64,000 nt of DNA from Carposina sasakii (GCA_014607495.2 CP053169.1:6324001-6388000); one strand, 5' to 3'; counted from the stretch's first letter, positions 33,956-44,698 are shown. Numbers and translations: made by a program. The notes: generated by a model from the sequence alone, not told the origin.

Positions 33956-34207
33956 CCGCGTGGTGCCGCAGAGTAGAGTTTGTACCACCCCATGCCTGCC
34001 CGTTATCGTACGAGGGGATTAAGGATTTCCGGGAGGTGGGCAGCAGCGCCTCCCGTGCTGACAACATAGTCCGTAAATCACACTACGGTCACCAACCCGC
34101 CTGCCCAGCGTGGTGACTATGGGCAAAAACACCCCTGCGCCAGTAGCCTTGTGGCGTGCCCTGGGGGAAGCCCACGTCCAGCAGTGGACTGCAATAGGCT
34201 GAAGACG
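33956..34207 (+). mobile_element. Complete family E SINE (E2)
   Basis: 252 bp starting CCGCGTGGTGCCGCAG and ending GCAATAGGCTGAAGACG, between perfect 14-bp duplications AGACAGACAAATTG (33942-33955, 34208-34221). Co-linear with E1, including ATCGTACGAGGGGATTAAGG and GGGGAAGCCCACGTCCAGCA. The terminal TGA repeat has decayed to GAAGACG. Non-coding. Confidence 0.88.
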
Positions 34208-34221
34208 AGACAGACAAATTG

Positions 34222-36117
34222 ACGGAATGATAATCATTTTTAACGATCGCTTGAGTGTTGTGTAACTCATTTTTACATATTCTTCGCCTTCGCTTCGCCA
34301 GTTGTGTCTATCAAAGGCTGTTCAAGTCTATCAGTTTGGCCCATTATATTTTTCGACGATATTAATTTGACAGGTGAATGTAGAATACGTTTTATAGAAG
34401 AGTTCCCACGGACGATTTCGGAACTAACTTTTTTATATGCAGCTATACAAATTATATAGTCTTACACTGAACAACTAGCGCCGCGGGTATAGGAACTGTT
34501 TGGTGAAACGCACTCTAATGTATTGGCTGTATGATACCAATACCCATTGTCTAATAGTAGCTGGAGGCCAAATTATAATTAGAACTGTACATAATGATTT
34601 GGAATGTAAGATAATGTAGAGTCACCTTCGATTTTCAAAGTCCTTTATTATAAACCATTTAGTTGGAGAACTCTTTAATTTTTTTACACGCGTTTTAGGG
34701 TAGTGCCCAATAGTATTTAGTGTCTCTGGTGCCGAGTCATCATTGATGATAAGTTCCCTCCGAGGCAAAAAATAAGAACGCAGGGATCACTTTGTACATA
34801 ATAGATAGTTCAGACCTCAGATTTTTGCTAACCGGTCTCTAATCTTTACATATCCCTATTTAAAAATGACATCTGCCAATTGTCTTTTATAAGAAAAGGT
34901 ACCTTTGCATACCTTTTGTACTACATTTTAAAATAATTTCTGTAATATTCATTAATAAACGAGAGGTATACCTAGATTCGTGTGCCATGGATTCAACTCG
35001 TATATTATGATTCCGATGCATGTGTATACAGTAAGTAGTTATACCTGTTATAGAGTCAATTTATCAAAGGTACCTCATCATTTTAATTGGAAATTTACAT
35101 ACAAAAAGGCATGTGCTTAAGAATCTCGTTATCTCAGTAAATCGTGAGATATCTAGTGTTTCTTGACCCTTGCGAATACCTACACGATTTACCTTGGCAT
35201 GGTTGTAAAGGTTGTTAGGTGTCAGAAAAAATACGTACTTATGGTGTGATATCATATGTTTTGTGGAATGTAGGTACTTAAATTATGCAACATTGAAAAA
35301 GTTAAACAGCAATAGTTTACGAAGCAGGTACTTATAGCTGTGGACTCGGACTTCGGTTTACGAGTATTACAAAGAGCGCCTAAAGTTAGACTAGATTTAA
35401 ATATGACATTTGATACAATAAGTATGGAGTATCTGCATGGGCAGGGCATGTTTGGCTTAGAAAATGTTTAAATTCTTTTGTAATAAATAACACGGTTTAT
35501 GTTTTACCTATATATGTACTAAGAACCTGTCAAATGAAATTAGACTGAAGAACAAACGTTAGGTTTCACAAATTGCATAAACAATTTTTAGAAATACCTA
35601 TAGGTACCCTCCAACTATTTTCCGTTTCCGTTATAGCCTCTAGATATAGCATACCTATTCTACAAGACAGCTGTAACCACAGATGTGATAATGCTGTAAG
35701 TAAACATTATACTTTTTACACTGTGGTCGTACTTGTGTGTTCTCTAAAGAATGCCATTCTCGAATAGCGCGTACGTTTTTACGAACGTCGATAGATACAA
35801 CACAAAGTAACGTTATAAATCGTCTGTTGTTATTGTGTACAGTTTACTGGAAATAGACGAGGAACTAGGAACAATTGTGAGGAAGAAACCGTTAATTAGC
35901 ATGCTTCGAAGGGAAATTGTGTATAAAAACGTGTTCAACTTCCACAAATAAACGTATGATTTATTCTCTCTTAGTTTTACCTTCTTGTATTACCCATTGA
36001 AATTTTGTGAAATCCCACCTTAGGTACGTCACAAATGGAAGCTACGGTCTAAATGACGTTTCTCAGTAGTTTTGCCTCGACGTTGACGGATCAGTCAGGA
36101 CATGTTACTTTTTAGTT
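34222..36117. other. Unassigned sequence
   Basis: Only the half-hairpin copy at 35371-35388 (AAAGAGCGCCTAAAGTTA) is recognised. Confidence 0.4.
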
Positions 36118-36295
36118 CTGTGCTGATGCTTGATAGAACATATCAGTTGCAACTCCTACCGATGTAAGAGGAACTCACTCAGAGGCGTTCTCTCTGGTAA
36201 TGGCCTAACAAATTGTCACAGATCTTTTCTAACTTACCCTAACTGGTACTAGACCTCCCTGTAGGACCTTCTTCATGATAGCAGTTCTGGCTATA

Positions 36296-36748
36296 CAGGG
36301 TTAACGAAAAAGGGTTCGAAGCTATCTAAATATCTAAATAGTAAATGCCCATTTTTCCAGATAGTAAATAGTATGGAGAATTCAAACATCTCAGGACTGT
36401 TCATACAATGTTGAAACTAAACATGTGATTTCGAGTCTCAAAAAAATAGTACCTTAACGGTTCTGCCAAAAAAAAATGCTGGGATTTTTTTTTTTAAATT
36501 TTAAATCCTTGATCGCTAACATACATATTAATTATTTTCGTGAAAAAATCGTGAAAAAATCCTGCTACCTTTTGTTTATGCTACAACTTTGGACCCTAAT
36601 ATTTTGGAAACCAGACACTTCCCAGGTTTTGGATGACACTTCCCAGGTATGGATGGAGAAAATGTTTTTTGGTCCCGACCAAAAATAACCCTGTAACTAT
36701 TTACATAGTTTCGTTTAACGTTTAACATACCCCTTTTGTTACAACTCA
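36296..36748. mobile_element. Family D fold-back MITE (copy 2), split by a C element
   Basis: Starts at TA with CAGGGTTAACGAAAAAGGG. The middle GTGATTTCGAGTCTCAAA and ATTCAAACATCTCAGGACTG match 27183-27262. Sequence after the C insertion (CTATTTACATAGTTTCG, TTAACATACCCCTTTTGTTA) matches the right end of D copy 1. Confidence 0.5.
36465..36693 (+). mobile_element. Family C MITE, 5'-truncated
   Basis: CCAAAAAAAAATGCTGGG, CAACTTTGGACCCTAATATT and CGACCAAAAATAACCCTG match 20951-21325, and TA follows at 36694-36695. The left third is missing, and CACTTCCCAGGT is duplicated internally. Confidence 0.65.
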
Positions 36749-36750
36749 CC

Positions 36751-37050
36751 GTTCCCGACTACGGAATCTCCTCATCACGATCATTTTTCTCTATGGAAGC
36801 ATACCTGGGAAGTGTCTGGTTCCCAAGTAGTCCAAAGTTGACTAAATAGACTGCATTTTTCTGCATAAATGCACATAGATGCGCATTATAAGATTTTTTT
36901 CACGAGAAATAATTAATATCTGTGTATGAAGAAACTATTCTCAAAAAAATTTACATCGTTTCCCAGCATTTTTTTTTTGGTATGAACTTGCTTTATTTGA
37001 TGTATAGAGTACGTACCCTTCGTTAAGGGTGGCAACGAAAAAACATCCTG
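36751..37050 (-). mobile_element. Family C MITE, inverted, one end truncated
   Basis: Reverse complement of 20951-21290: GACTACGGAATCTCCTCATC, CATACCTGGGAAGTGTCTGG, TCGTTAAGGGTGGCAACGAA, ending CATCCTG with TA at 37051-37052. It faces the partial C copy 58 bp away, creating a large palindrome. Confidence 0.7.
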
Positions 37051-37570
37051 TATGTTGGGAATACCTATATCAGTGTGCTTCATAAAATCTTGATGTATCT
37101 ATAGGGCAAGAATTATTACAAGGTTTAGTAGAATTGATTATAAAATGCTGAAATAAATTTTTTATAGTTTATTTAACCACTAAGCAAAGAGAATTTAGGT
37201 ATTACCACATTAATCTTTTGCAGAATTCATGGATGGCTATTGAAGCTTTTCGTAATTATCGCCTTAGGCACAATAATATCGTTCGTTTCCATTCGTGTAA
37301 CTATAAAAGTAAATTATTCTAATAGTAAACTAGTTTCATACGAGGATAAAAGGAGAATTTGAAAGCCACTGCGGATATTGAGCAAGGTCTTCTCAAGTTA
37401 AATTTTGCCAAGGGTCCTTAAATGTTTATATGGAGGAAAGAGAATAACATGGATTTGCTCCTGCTGACTGACTAATGTCGCGATTACATAGGCCAAGTAA
37501 TATAAGATCACGATTTATGTAGTACACCCGGCTATGCTCCCAAGAAAATCACGAAGGAGATAGATACTAT

Positions 37571-37757
37571 AGCAACGTTTAGCATAGTAGCGCCGGAGGT
37601 GAAAGATCAGTTATCCTTCACTATTCGAAGTCAAATCTCGAGGAGCCAGAAACTCCTGAATTACTGATCATCCGTAAACGAATTCTCAGTTCTTACGACA
37701 TGCACGGAAGCAGAAGCAGCCGATGTATTCTAGTGAAGCCTCGCACCAGCACAGGTT
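37571..37757 (-). mobile_element. Diverged family A repeat (A8)
   Basis: The minus strand carries CTGTGCTGGTGCGAGGCTTC, ACTAGAATACATCGGCTGCT and TCCGTGCATGTCGTAAGAAC; the 3' half is degraded. Confidence 0.6.
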
Positions 37758-38343
37758 TATACATCTATACGATATTCGCATTTGGTCAGAGAAAGTTCGC
37801 GCATACATAATACATGGAGGCTGACGAATCAATTGCGCTCACGATATCGCGTGGAACTGGACATCGAAAACATAAGTATTGTGAAGTAAAAGTGAACTCA
37901 CTGGTCGGTGCAAGATGCATGTTTTACGAGAACATTGTATTGCTAATAATTAGTTAATCGCACATACCTACGTTTATAGTGTTTTTTACCCAAAGTAAGG
38001 GTTTCTATTACTAATACTCCGATGTCCGTCTATCTGCCACAAGGCTGTTTTTATGAACCGTAATAACTAGACAGATATTAATTACATTACAGATGATGTA
38101 TTTCTGTTGCCGCTATAACAACCAAGATATTTTTTTAATATCGAATATTTGATGTTTTACACACAGTACGTATTTGCCAGTGTACCACGACCTTAAATCT
38201 CTGTATTAAATTGACAGCCCATACATATTAAATTGTCGTCTCTACTTATGTTAAGAAAAATTCGCGTGACAATTTAAACTTTTCCTTTACAGAAAGAGCT
38301 CGTTCGTATATCTGTGCTAGCATAGTGCATAGTATTATAATAT
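37758..38343. other. Unassigned sequence
   Basis: Nothing supported. Confidence 0.4.
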
Positions 38344-39111
38344 ATAGTGGCCCGCCCTCGCTTTGCTTCGGTACATATCAGCTTCAACTTCATATGTAGG
38401 TACAGCGGTTTTCGGAAAAATTTGGAACTCCCGTTGGTCCCCTTCCCGTGGGGATTTCTGGAAATCCGTTCTTAGAGCTTCCTCATAGTCCCTAATCCGA
38501 TTTCAGATTCGTAAAAATAACGGTTTCCTAAAAATTTTAAATTCCCGTTAGTCACCTTCCCGAGGGAATTTCGGGAAATCCTTTCTTAGTGTTCCCTTGC
38601 AGTCCCTAATAAACGTACAGGCCTAATTTCAAATTAATATGTATCGCGGTTGTCGTAAAAAAATAATTCCCGTTTGTCCCCTTCCCGTGGGAATTTCGGG
38701 AAATCCGTTCCTAGTGCTTTCTCGGGGTCCTTAATGAACATATATGCCCAACTTCAGATTCATATGTGTAGCCGTTTTCTTAAAAAATAATTAATTCCCG
38801 TTGATCCCCTTCCCGTGGGAATTTTGGGAAATCCGTTTTTAGTCCTCCCTCGCTGTCCCCAATGAACATATATGCCCGATTTCAGCTTCATATGTATAGC
38901 GGTTTTCGTAAAAAATATATAATTCCCGTTGGTCGTCTTCCTGTGGGAATATCGGGAAATTCTTATAGCCTATGTTCATCCAGGTCCAATGAGGATTCTA
39001 ACGGTGAAAGAATTTTTGAAATCGGTCCAGTAGGAGCCTATTCGCTGCAAATAAACAAACAAACATACAAACAAACAATCAAAGTTTACCTCTTTATAAT
39101 ATTAGTATAGA
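38344..39111 (-). mobile_element. Helitron carrying internal tandem repeats
   Basis: On the minus strand the 5' part reads TATACTAATATTATAAAGAG then GTAAACTTTG and GTTTGT repeats, a Helitron 5' signature. The other end has CGAGGGCGGGCCACTAT, where CTAT replaces the usual CTAG. The interior is a minisatellite. No helicase ORF. Confidence 0.65.
38388..38995. repeat. Five-unit minisatellite, unit about 120 bp
   Basis: Each unit has CATATGTAT-like, GCGGTTTTCGTAAAAAAT, AATTCCCGTTGGTCCCCTTC, CCGTGGGAATTTCGGGAAAT and TCCCTAATGAACATATATGC in order. Units start near 38388, 38506, 38632, 38757 and 38885; the last is partial. Divergence between units shows the array is old. Confidence 0.75.
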
Positions 39112-40613
39112 AGTATATAGGTAGATAACATACAAACATTCTTAGGTGACTATCGGTTTTTCTATAATAATACGAAAAATAGGTAAGGTCATGCATCTTC
39201 GTTGCATATATCGATGTTCTCATAGTTTCTGGTATTTAATATGTAAACACTTTATTTATGTAAATGTATGTTGAAATTGTGTCGAATGTAGAAATATAGC
39301 TATGTGGTTTACTATAACTATGTTTTTATCTTGTATTCACGCTCGTGCTTCCAAACAAGTTTGGTATCCCAACACAATATTTTGGTACACTTGCATATAA
39401 AAGTACTAATGTGAAGATAATTTAATGAACTGGTTGGGGCATGCATGCATGTGTTCCAGCCTAAAAATATATTTGAAAGGGAGATTGAAAAATGACCGAT
39501 TATACACAATTTGCATAATAACCGGGCTCCTTCACTAGAAATTAGGAAATAATATGCTGCTTACACCCGTAATTGCACCTTTCTTGGAAGGACTGAGCGC
39601 TGCAGTATAGTTGTTATTTATTGTGAAACAAAATAGTTGTTTTTTATTAAATTTTCCGTGATACAAAATAGTAGGTTACGTTAAGCCACTGCAATTTTTT
39701 ACTTCTTTACGACATGTTTACATCTTACCTATTCCATTATTTAATTACATGGGAAAATCTTCTTTATTGTTTCAGAATTAAGAAACAAAATGATTATTCA
39801 GAACGATTATACTCCCAAATAATCTAAAAAGTTAACAAATTAAGTTGACACATTCTCTTAAAAATTTCTTCTCGTATTTCGCTTGAAAAACCACTTGCAT
39901 TGCGTCCTATATGTATAATAAATACCAGCTATCAAACAGTTTGCAACTTTAGTCGAATGATGTCATTCACAGGTCGTGTCTACTAAAAGTCGTGCCAGTT
40001 TTTTTCCTAACACTTTTGTCGCCGACGTTACTTGCGGTCATTTTTTTTGGACAGGTAGGTGCCTGGCACGCTAATGGTGCAGGTTCGATTCCCGATCGCG
40101 TACCTCTTTCGGTATTTTAATACGTTCTTTGTTGCTCTTATAAGCGGTTTAAAGTTTTTTCTTTACTGTGGCAATGGAATGCTGTAGATTAAAAACTAGT
40201 GGGTAAAGGAAGCTGTACTTTTTATGCCCGTCATGATAATCCTGAAATATGTTTGTGTCTAGGTTTATTCTTGCTTCTCCATATTTTTATACAGTTGTTT
40301 TTGCATTCATGTGGTCTCCAAAACCACTTCGAATCAGGAAATAGCCAGACAGACGGTCATCGTGAAGCAATAAGGGTTCCCTGTGTACTACAGAACTCTA
40401 CAAATAACTTTAAAGTGTACAAAAACTTTAAAAGAACTATATAGGTATACCTAAAACATACGTAATAAATGGAGAGCATGCCATGCACGCATTTCGGGCA
40501 CAAATACAATTTGTGTTGTTTGTTACACAACAATCTAGTCCAGGGAAGTCGCGATAGCGATACATGTCTAAACGCCCCGCCCCAATAAGGAAAATCCTAC
40601 ACACATATATATA
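39112..40613. other. Mostly unassigned; one tRNA-like fragment
   Basis: At 40050-40100 the plus strand has GTAGGTGCCTGGCACGC and the B box GCAGGTTCGATTCCCG, a tRNA-like 3' half without a matching 5' arm. Near 40492-40509 TTTCGGGCACAAATACAA repeats a phrase from 1590-1607. Nothing else is supported. Confidence 0.4.
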
Positions 40614-40729
40614 CATCAGAAGTCCACTGCTGGACGTAGGCCTCCCCTTGGCACGCCACAAGGCTGCCATAGGAGGATTTTGCCCGTAGGCACCACACTG
40701 GGCAGGCGAGTTGGTGACCGCAGTGAACA
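40614..40729 (-). mobile_element. Family E SINE, 5'-truncated (E3)
   Basis: Plus strand AGAAGTCCACTGCTGGACGT, AGGCCTCCCCTTGGCACGCC and CTGGGCAGGCGAGTTGGTGA are the reverse complement of the E 3' half. Its last bases (GGACTTCTGATG) are closer to the RTE tail than E1 is. Confidence 0.75.
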
Positions 40730-40745
40730 CTAATTCGATACAAAA

Positions 40746-41101
40746 ATCGATAAAGTCGGTGCTTATTACTAAAAAGCGAAACAGAAACATCGATATGATT
40801 TATGCAAAATGTCGCACCTCCTAAACAAACTCAGTGTTACTGACCCAGAGGACGAGCGTCGTCCGATTTGTCAAGCACTTGGCCGACTTACGGTATCGCC
40901 CGGCCGATTACTACGAATCGATTCATCCGGAAAATCGGTGCCGGTTACGCAATCGATGCAATATCGATATTTTTCGTGATCGAGTTGTTTCGATTATCGA
41001 TATCACACAAAAGATTGTTGCTGTTGCTGCAGTCTAAAAATCGTGTTCATTTGTTTTTTATTTTATTCAGTTAAGGTAAGGGCTATCATGGCGCATCGAT
41101 A
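40746..41101. promoter_or_regulatory. Cluster of ATCGAT motifs with two DREF-type sites
   Basis: ATCGAT occurs seven times (40746, 40789, 40917, 40952, 40963, 40996, 41095), two inside perfect TATCGATA octamers (40962-40969, 40995-41002). In insects TATCGATA is the DREF/BEAF-class element of housekeeping promoters and domain borders. No initiator or first exon could be tied to it, so a regulatory role is inference. Confidence 0.35.
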
Positions 41102-41547
41102 GGTTCGATAGACCTTTACGATTTACCAATTTTACAATTTGAAAGTGCAAACTATGAGGCCCCGGCGACTTCGAGTATAAAATAATATTATAACCTTAGC
41201 ACTCTATCTATATCTCATAATCACAGAAACTCGCCACTTCTCCGCGCATTAACAATGCTAAATGCACTCTTAGCATCAGCACCAGAGTGTGATCTGTTTA
41301 TGAGTGCATGGCCGTCTGTGAGTCGTGAGTGTCTGAGATACTGTGAGATGGTGAATGAGTGAGCATGAATGCCTATTTTTATCTGATATTTATCTACATT
41401 TCAAGGTGCATTGGCGCAAGCTGTAAAGCTTTGTAATATGGTTGTTGTTATAAATAAATGTTAAATATCAATATAAATATGACATATGGTCTAGTTATGA
41501 AGGACTTTGTTAAATAAATCATAACTAATAACCAAAGAACAAAAAGG
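41102..41547. other. Unassigned sequence
   Basis: Nothing supported. Confidence 0.4.
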
Positions 41548-41690
41548 AGGATCCTGCAGCTACGTTTAACATAGCGGGTCCAAATGATCAGTGATAATCT
41601 GTTACTAGATCATTGTCTGCTTAGATGAATTATCACGTTACTGATTGCCTGTAAGTACGCCCTTAGTTCCTTAGGCGACTCGATTCACAC
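41548..41690 (-). mobile_element. Family A repeat fragment (A9)
   Basis: AGGAGGATCCTGCAGCTACG, TTTAACATAGCGGGTCCAAA and GATCAGTGATAATCTG match the inverted 3' half of family A; the remainder has decayed. Confidence 0.6.
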
Positions 41691-41966
41691 TGGATTCGAT
41701 TAAATAATTTTAAATAAGGCTTATAAAACTATCTCACAAGTACGAGTAATTAATAACCAAGTGAAATTAAATTTTCTCCGCACTAAACGTAAATAACTAG
41801 TAACTACCTACTTTATAAAAAGGGCCACTCCCTTAACTTATACTCGTAGTACTTAGGTTATCTCAAATCTAAGCTACTAATCTAGACAATCCCGTTCCTG
41901 ATTAATGTTTAATAAGTTAAGAATACTTTGGTCTCATTCCTGTAGTTAATTCACTTTATGAAATTA

Positions 41967-42035
41967 CTAGTGGACGCTAGCGACTTCGCGTGTAGTGCAA
42001 AAAAATAAAGAAAATGTCGAAGGTTTATCTGACTC
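41967..42035 (-). mobile_element. Helitron 3'-end fragment
   Basis: CTAGTGGACGCTAGCGACTT followed by AATGTCGAAGG matches the Helitron 3' end inverted, then the similarity fades. Confidence 0.5.
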
Positions 42036-42763
42036 TATAGACTACCAGTGTATTTCCGTGCGGATTTTCATAGGTTTTGGATTATTACGGATACATATTA
42101 AAAAGTTTGCTAAATTAAGCTAAATAAATATTAGTAAATACTTAATGATTTCCAAATAAAAATAAATAAAGAAATGCCAATGGTAATCGTCATAGATTTA
42201 TTTTATTTGGCACTCAAACAGATTACATTTTTATTTACAAAAATTAAATAATGTAACAGGGTGTTGGAATAAAATGTAATCCTAGCAGAGTCCACTGCAA
42301 AACAATTGTGATACATTAACCAACCCTAAATCCTAAACTAATACCTACATAAACCTACAAAACAATAACTAACAATAATCAGTAATCGCGAGAAAACAAT
42401 AACAGCTAATGGGTTAATCATCTCCGAGGATCATCGCGAGCAATCTTTTAAAAATAAAGATTTTGGGATTGAACACGTTTGAACACACAGATTCATGTTA
42501 ATTTTCAATAAATTGCTGGGTATTTTAAAAACATTAAAGTTTTTTAAAATAAGCTAACGGTAATGAACTACGACGATCATAAGATTTGATATAAAACAAA
42601 CGACAAAAATAGCTAATGCCGGTAATATTTTATACGCTTCGGCTATGTTAGTAATAAACTAAGAATTTCTCCTCTCACACATTTACTTTAAATTTAGCGT
42701 CCGGTTAAATAGCAGACGGCGTGAAACTACTTCACGGTGATAGTTTTAATCTATTTGCTACAT
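42036..42763. other. Unassigned, possible retroelement 3' end near 42170-42320
   Basis: The minus strand of 42170-42320 contains TTTTGCAGTGGACTCTGCTA, ATTACATTTTATTCCAACAC and several AATAAA motifs, like a LINE or retrocopy 3' end. No coding similarity was found to settle it. Confidence 0.3.
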
Positions 42764-42992
42764 GACCTGTGCTGATGCGGGGCTCCACTAGAATACATCA
42801 GCTGCATCACCTTCCGAGCATGTCGTAAGAGTCGGCTAAAAACCCGGCGGCGTTCTCTCAGGCGATAAGCTAGCAACTTGTCACTGAGCATTTCCATCTA
42901 TTCCAGCTATGCTAAACGTGGCCGTGGATCTCCTTTATGATCTTGCAATTCTGGCTACCCCATTTCGGGAACACAGCCATGTCTATATCATG
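42764..42992 (+). mobile_element. Family A repeat (A10), full-length reference copy
   Basis: Runs from CCTGTGCTGATGCGGGGCTC through CATGTCGTAAGAGTCGGCTA, GGCGATAAGCTAGCAACTTG, TGCTAAACGTGGCCGTGGAT and CTGGCTACCCCATTTCGGGA to ACACAGCCATGTCTATATC. About 229 bp, no ORF. It is the clearest picture of the family. Confidence 0.85.
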
Positions 42993-43014
42993 TTCAGAGG
43001 GCCAATCACATGCA

Positions 43015-43322
43015 CATAAAGACAGACTGAGAGAGGGAATGCCCGAGATCCTTAGTATACTCATAGAGGAATAAGATAAGATACAGAGCTAATGTCGTAC
43101 TAAGTGTCTCGATGAGCTTAATTACCCTGAGACTTGCTAGTACATCAATGTTCCTTACTATTGTCGCTAGATGACATTACTGTCCATATGTCCAGCTCCA
43201 TCTTTATAACATTTTCTAAACCTAAAGTTTTCACGATAGTGACCTCTATCCTTCTTATTCCTCTATGGTATACTCTTACTACATGCATGGAAGAAGATGC
43301 AGTTGATGTGTTCTAGTGAAAT
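43015..43322 (-). mobile_element. Family A repeat (A11) split by a hAT-type MITE
   Basis: GGGAATGCCCGAGATCCTTA is followed, after 205 inserted bases, by TACTACATGCATGGAAGAAG and ATGCAGTTGATGTGTTCTAG. Without the insertion these join in family order. Confidence 0.7.
43063..43267. mobile_element. hAT-type MITE inside A11
   Basis: 205 bp with TIRs ATAGAGGAATAAGA (left) and CTTATTCCTCTATG (right), flanked by the 8-bp duplication GTATACTC (43055-43062, 43268-43275). An 8-bp duplication is the hAT hallmark. No transposase. Confidence 0.8.
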
Positions 43323-43838
43323 TTATGTCACTCCTTTATACCAAATGGGAATTTTCGTCACGGCCTAATTCGTTGAAGGGTTGTTCAAATATCAGAACAT
43401 CTTGAGTTGGGCTCAACCTCAATTACATTACAAGTTTCAATTATATTACAACTGCTGTTATTAATAAACTGATATGCGAGGCGTGACTTATATATTTCTC
43501 TAAACAGGCAATTTCCCTAACCTTCCACCTTGGCGAAAGCGAGCAAGGCCGGGGGCAGGCCAAGTATGTTAATGCATTTCTGTAAGTACTCGACAAGTCT
43601 GCTCTACAGGTTTATTCAGTACCTAAGTATCAAAACACCATAAATAATTCAATATCTACTTCTACGTATATTTGTAAGCCCTAAGATATGTGGGTTACTA
43701 GTGTGTAAATTAATTACATACCCACTTTCTGCCAGTTGGTTTATTAAGTCGAACCGATACAGAATGGAGGATGTAAAGAAAATTATGCTTACTATTAAAG
43801 TTGCCCACAAAGTGTATTTGCCCTCATCGTTTAAAATT
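43323..43838. other. Mostly unassigned
   Basis: 43701-43750 is the second copy of the short repeat at 1524-1569. Nothing else is supported. Confidence 0.4.
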
Positions 43839-44110
43839 TCTATGCTGCTCTGGGAGTGAAAAAAATACGTATAATACTACAGCTGCTTCTCTTCTCGGGC
43901 ATACTGTACAAGTCAGTAGAGGTACTTACAAGAGGGTTTTGGTATTTTGTAGGCGATGGGCTGATCACCTGTCACTACTAACTGAACTTTTACATCTCAA
44001 CTATAGCCTCAAAATTGGTCAGTAGTGGTACCATGTGGTTCTATCGGCCCTTGGTGCTCTGCATACCCCGTAAGGGATACTCGTAAAGGCGTGATTATAT
44101 ATATATTATA
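43839..44110 (+). mobile_element. Family B repeat, full length (B5)
   Basis: TATGCTGCTCTGGGAGTGAA to GGCGTGATTATATATATAT. Compared with B3 and B4 it carries extra bases at two points: CTCGTA inside GGATA/AAGG near 44079, and TACTT-type sequence near 43921-43927. Confidence 0.8.
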
Positions 44111-44207
44111 TTATATGTTTACAATTTAAACAATGTTTCGTTTTCCTGATTGTTCCTGATTATTTCCAGTCTAAAAACTTAACTGGATAGAAATATGTAA
44201 TACATAC

Positions 44208-44334
44208 ATACATATAATCACGCCCCTATCCCTTACGGGGTAGGCAGAGCACCATGGGCCGACAGAACCACACGGTGCCACTTCTGACCAATTTTAAGGG
44301 TATAGTTGAGATGTACAAGTTCGGTTAGTAGTAG
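44208..44334 (-). mobile_element. Family B repeat cut off at a Helitron (B6)
   Basis: From the ATACATACATATAATCACGC tail to TTCGGTTAGTAGT on the plus strand, stopping next to the Helitron at 44338. The missing 5' half does not resume at 44682, so B6 was probably already 5'-truncated. Confidence 0.75.
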
Positions 44335-44337
44335 AAA

Positions 44338-44681
44338 TCTATACATTAAATAAAAATGTAACGGATCGCTGTCTGTACATGGAAGATATATGAGAAAAAA
44401 TATTATAGGAGACCTTTATCAACGCAATAGAACCCAAAACGATGATTTTTGGAATTTTTGCCTATTTGTCGGTTTGTCTGTTTGTCTGCGCGTTTGTGCA
44501 CGCTAATCTCAGAAACGGCTGAACCGATTTCGATGCAGTTTTCAGGAATATATTGTGACAGGTCCCACTTAACATATAGGCTACTTTTTATCCCGGGAAA
44601 ATGTTTTTATCCCGGATAATTTAATTCAAACATTTTGTTTTTTGTGTAGTCCACGCGGACGGAGTCGCGGGCGTCCACTAG
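44338..44681 (+). mobile_element. Intact short non-autonomous Helitron (344 bp)
   Basis: 5' TCTATACATTAAATAAAAAT preceded by A; 3' GGAGTCGCGGGCGTCCACTAG followed by T. A hairpin lies before CTAG. It matches 22034-22363 over its whole length in opposite orientation, with a few substitutions and small indels. Confidence 0.87.
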
Positions 44682-44698
44682 TATAGGAAAATAGAGTT

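Larger units (their letters stand above)
36118..37080 (+). mobile_element. Diverged family A repeat (A7) interrupted by C and D MITEs
   Basis: Left: TGTGCTGATGCTTGATAGAA, GAGGCGTTCTCTCTGGTAAT and ATAGCAGTTCTGGCTA. Right of the inserted block, TTGGGAATACCTATATCAGT may be the continuation. In intact copies GTTCTGGCTA is followed by CCCCATTT, and the break lies at this TA. Confidence 0.55.

Noticed and set aside
40834..41074. Two overlapping plus-strand ORFs of 67-68 codons in the ATCGAT cluster
   Set aside because: Overlapping frames in a CG-richer patch, with neither showing a recognisable motif or splice sites.
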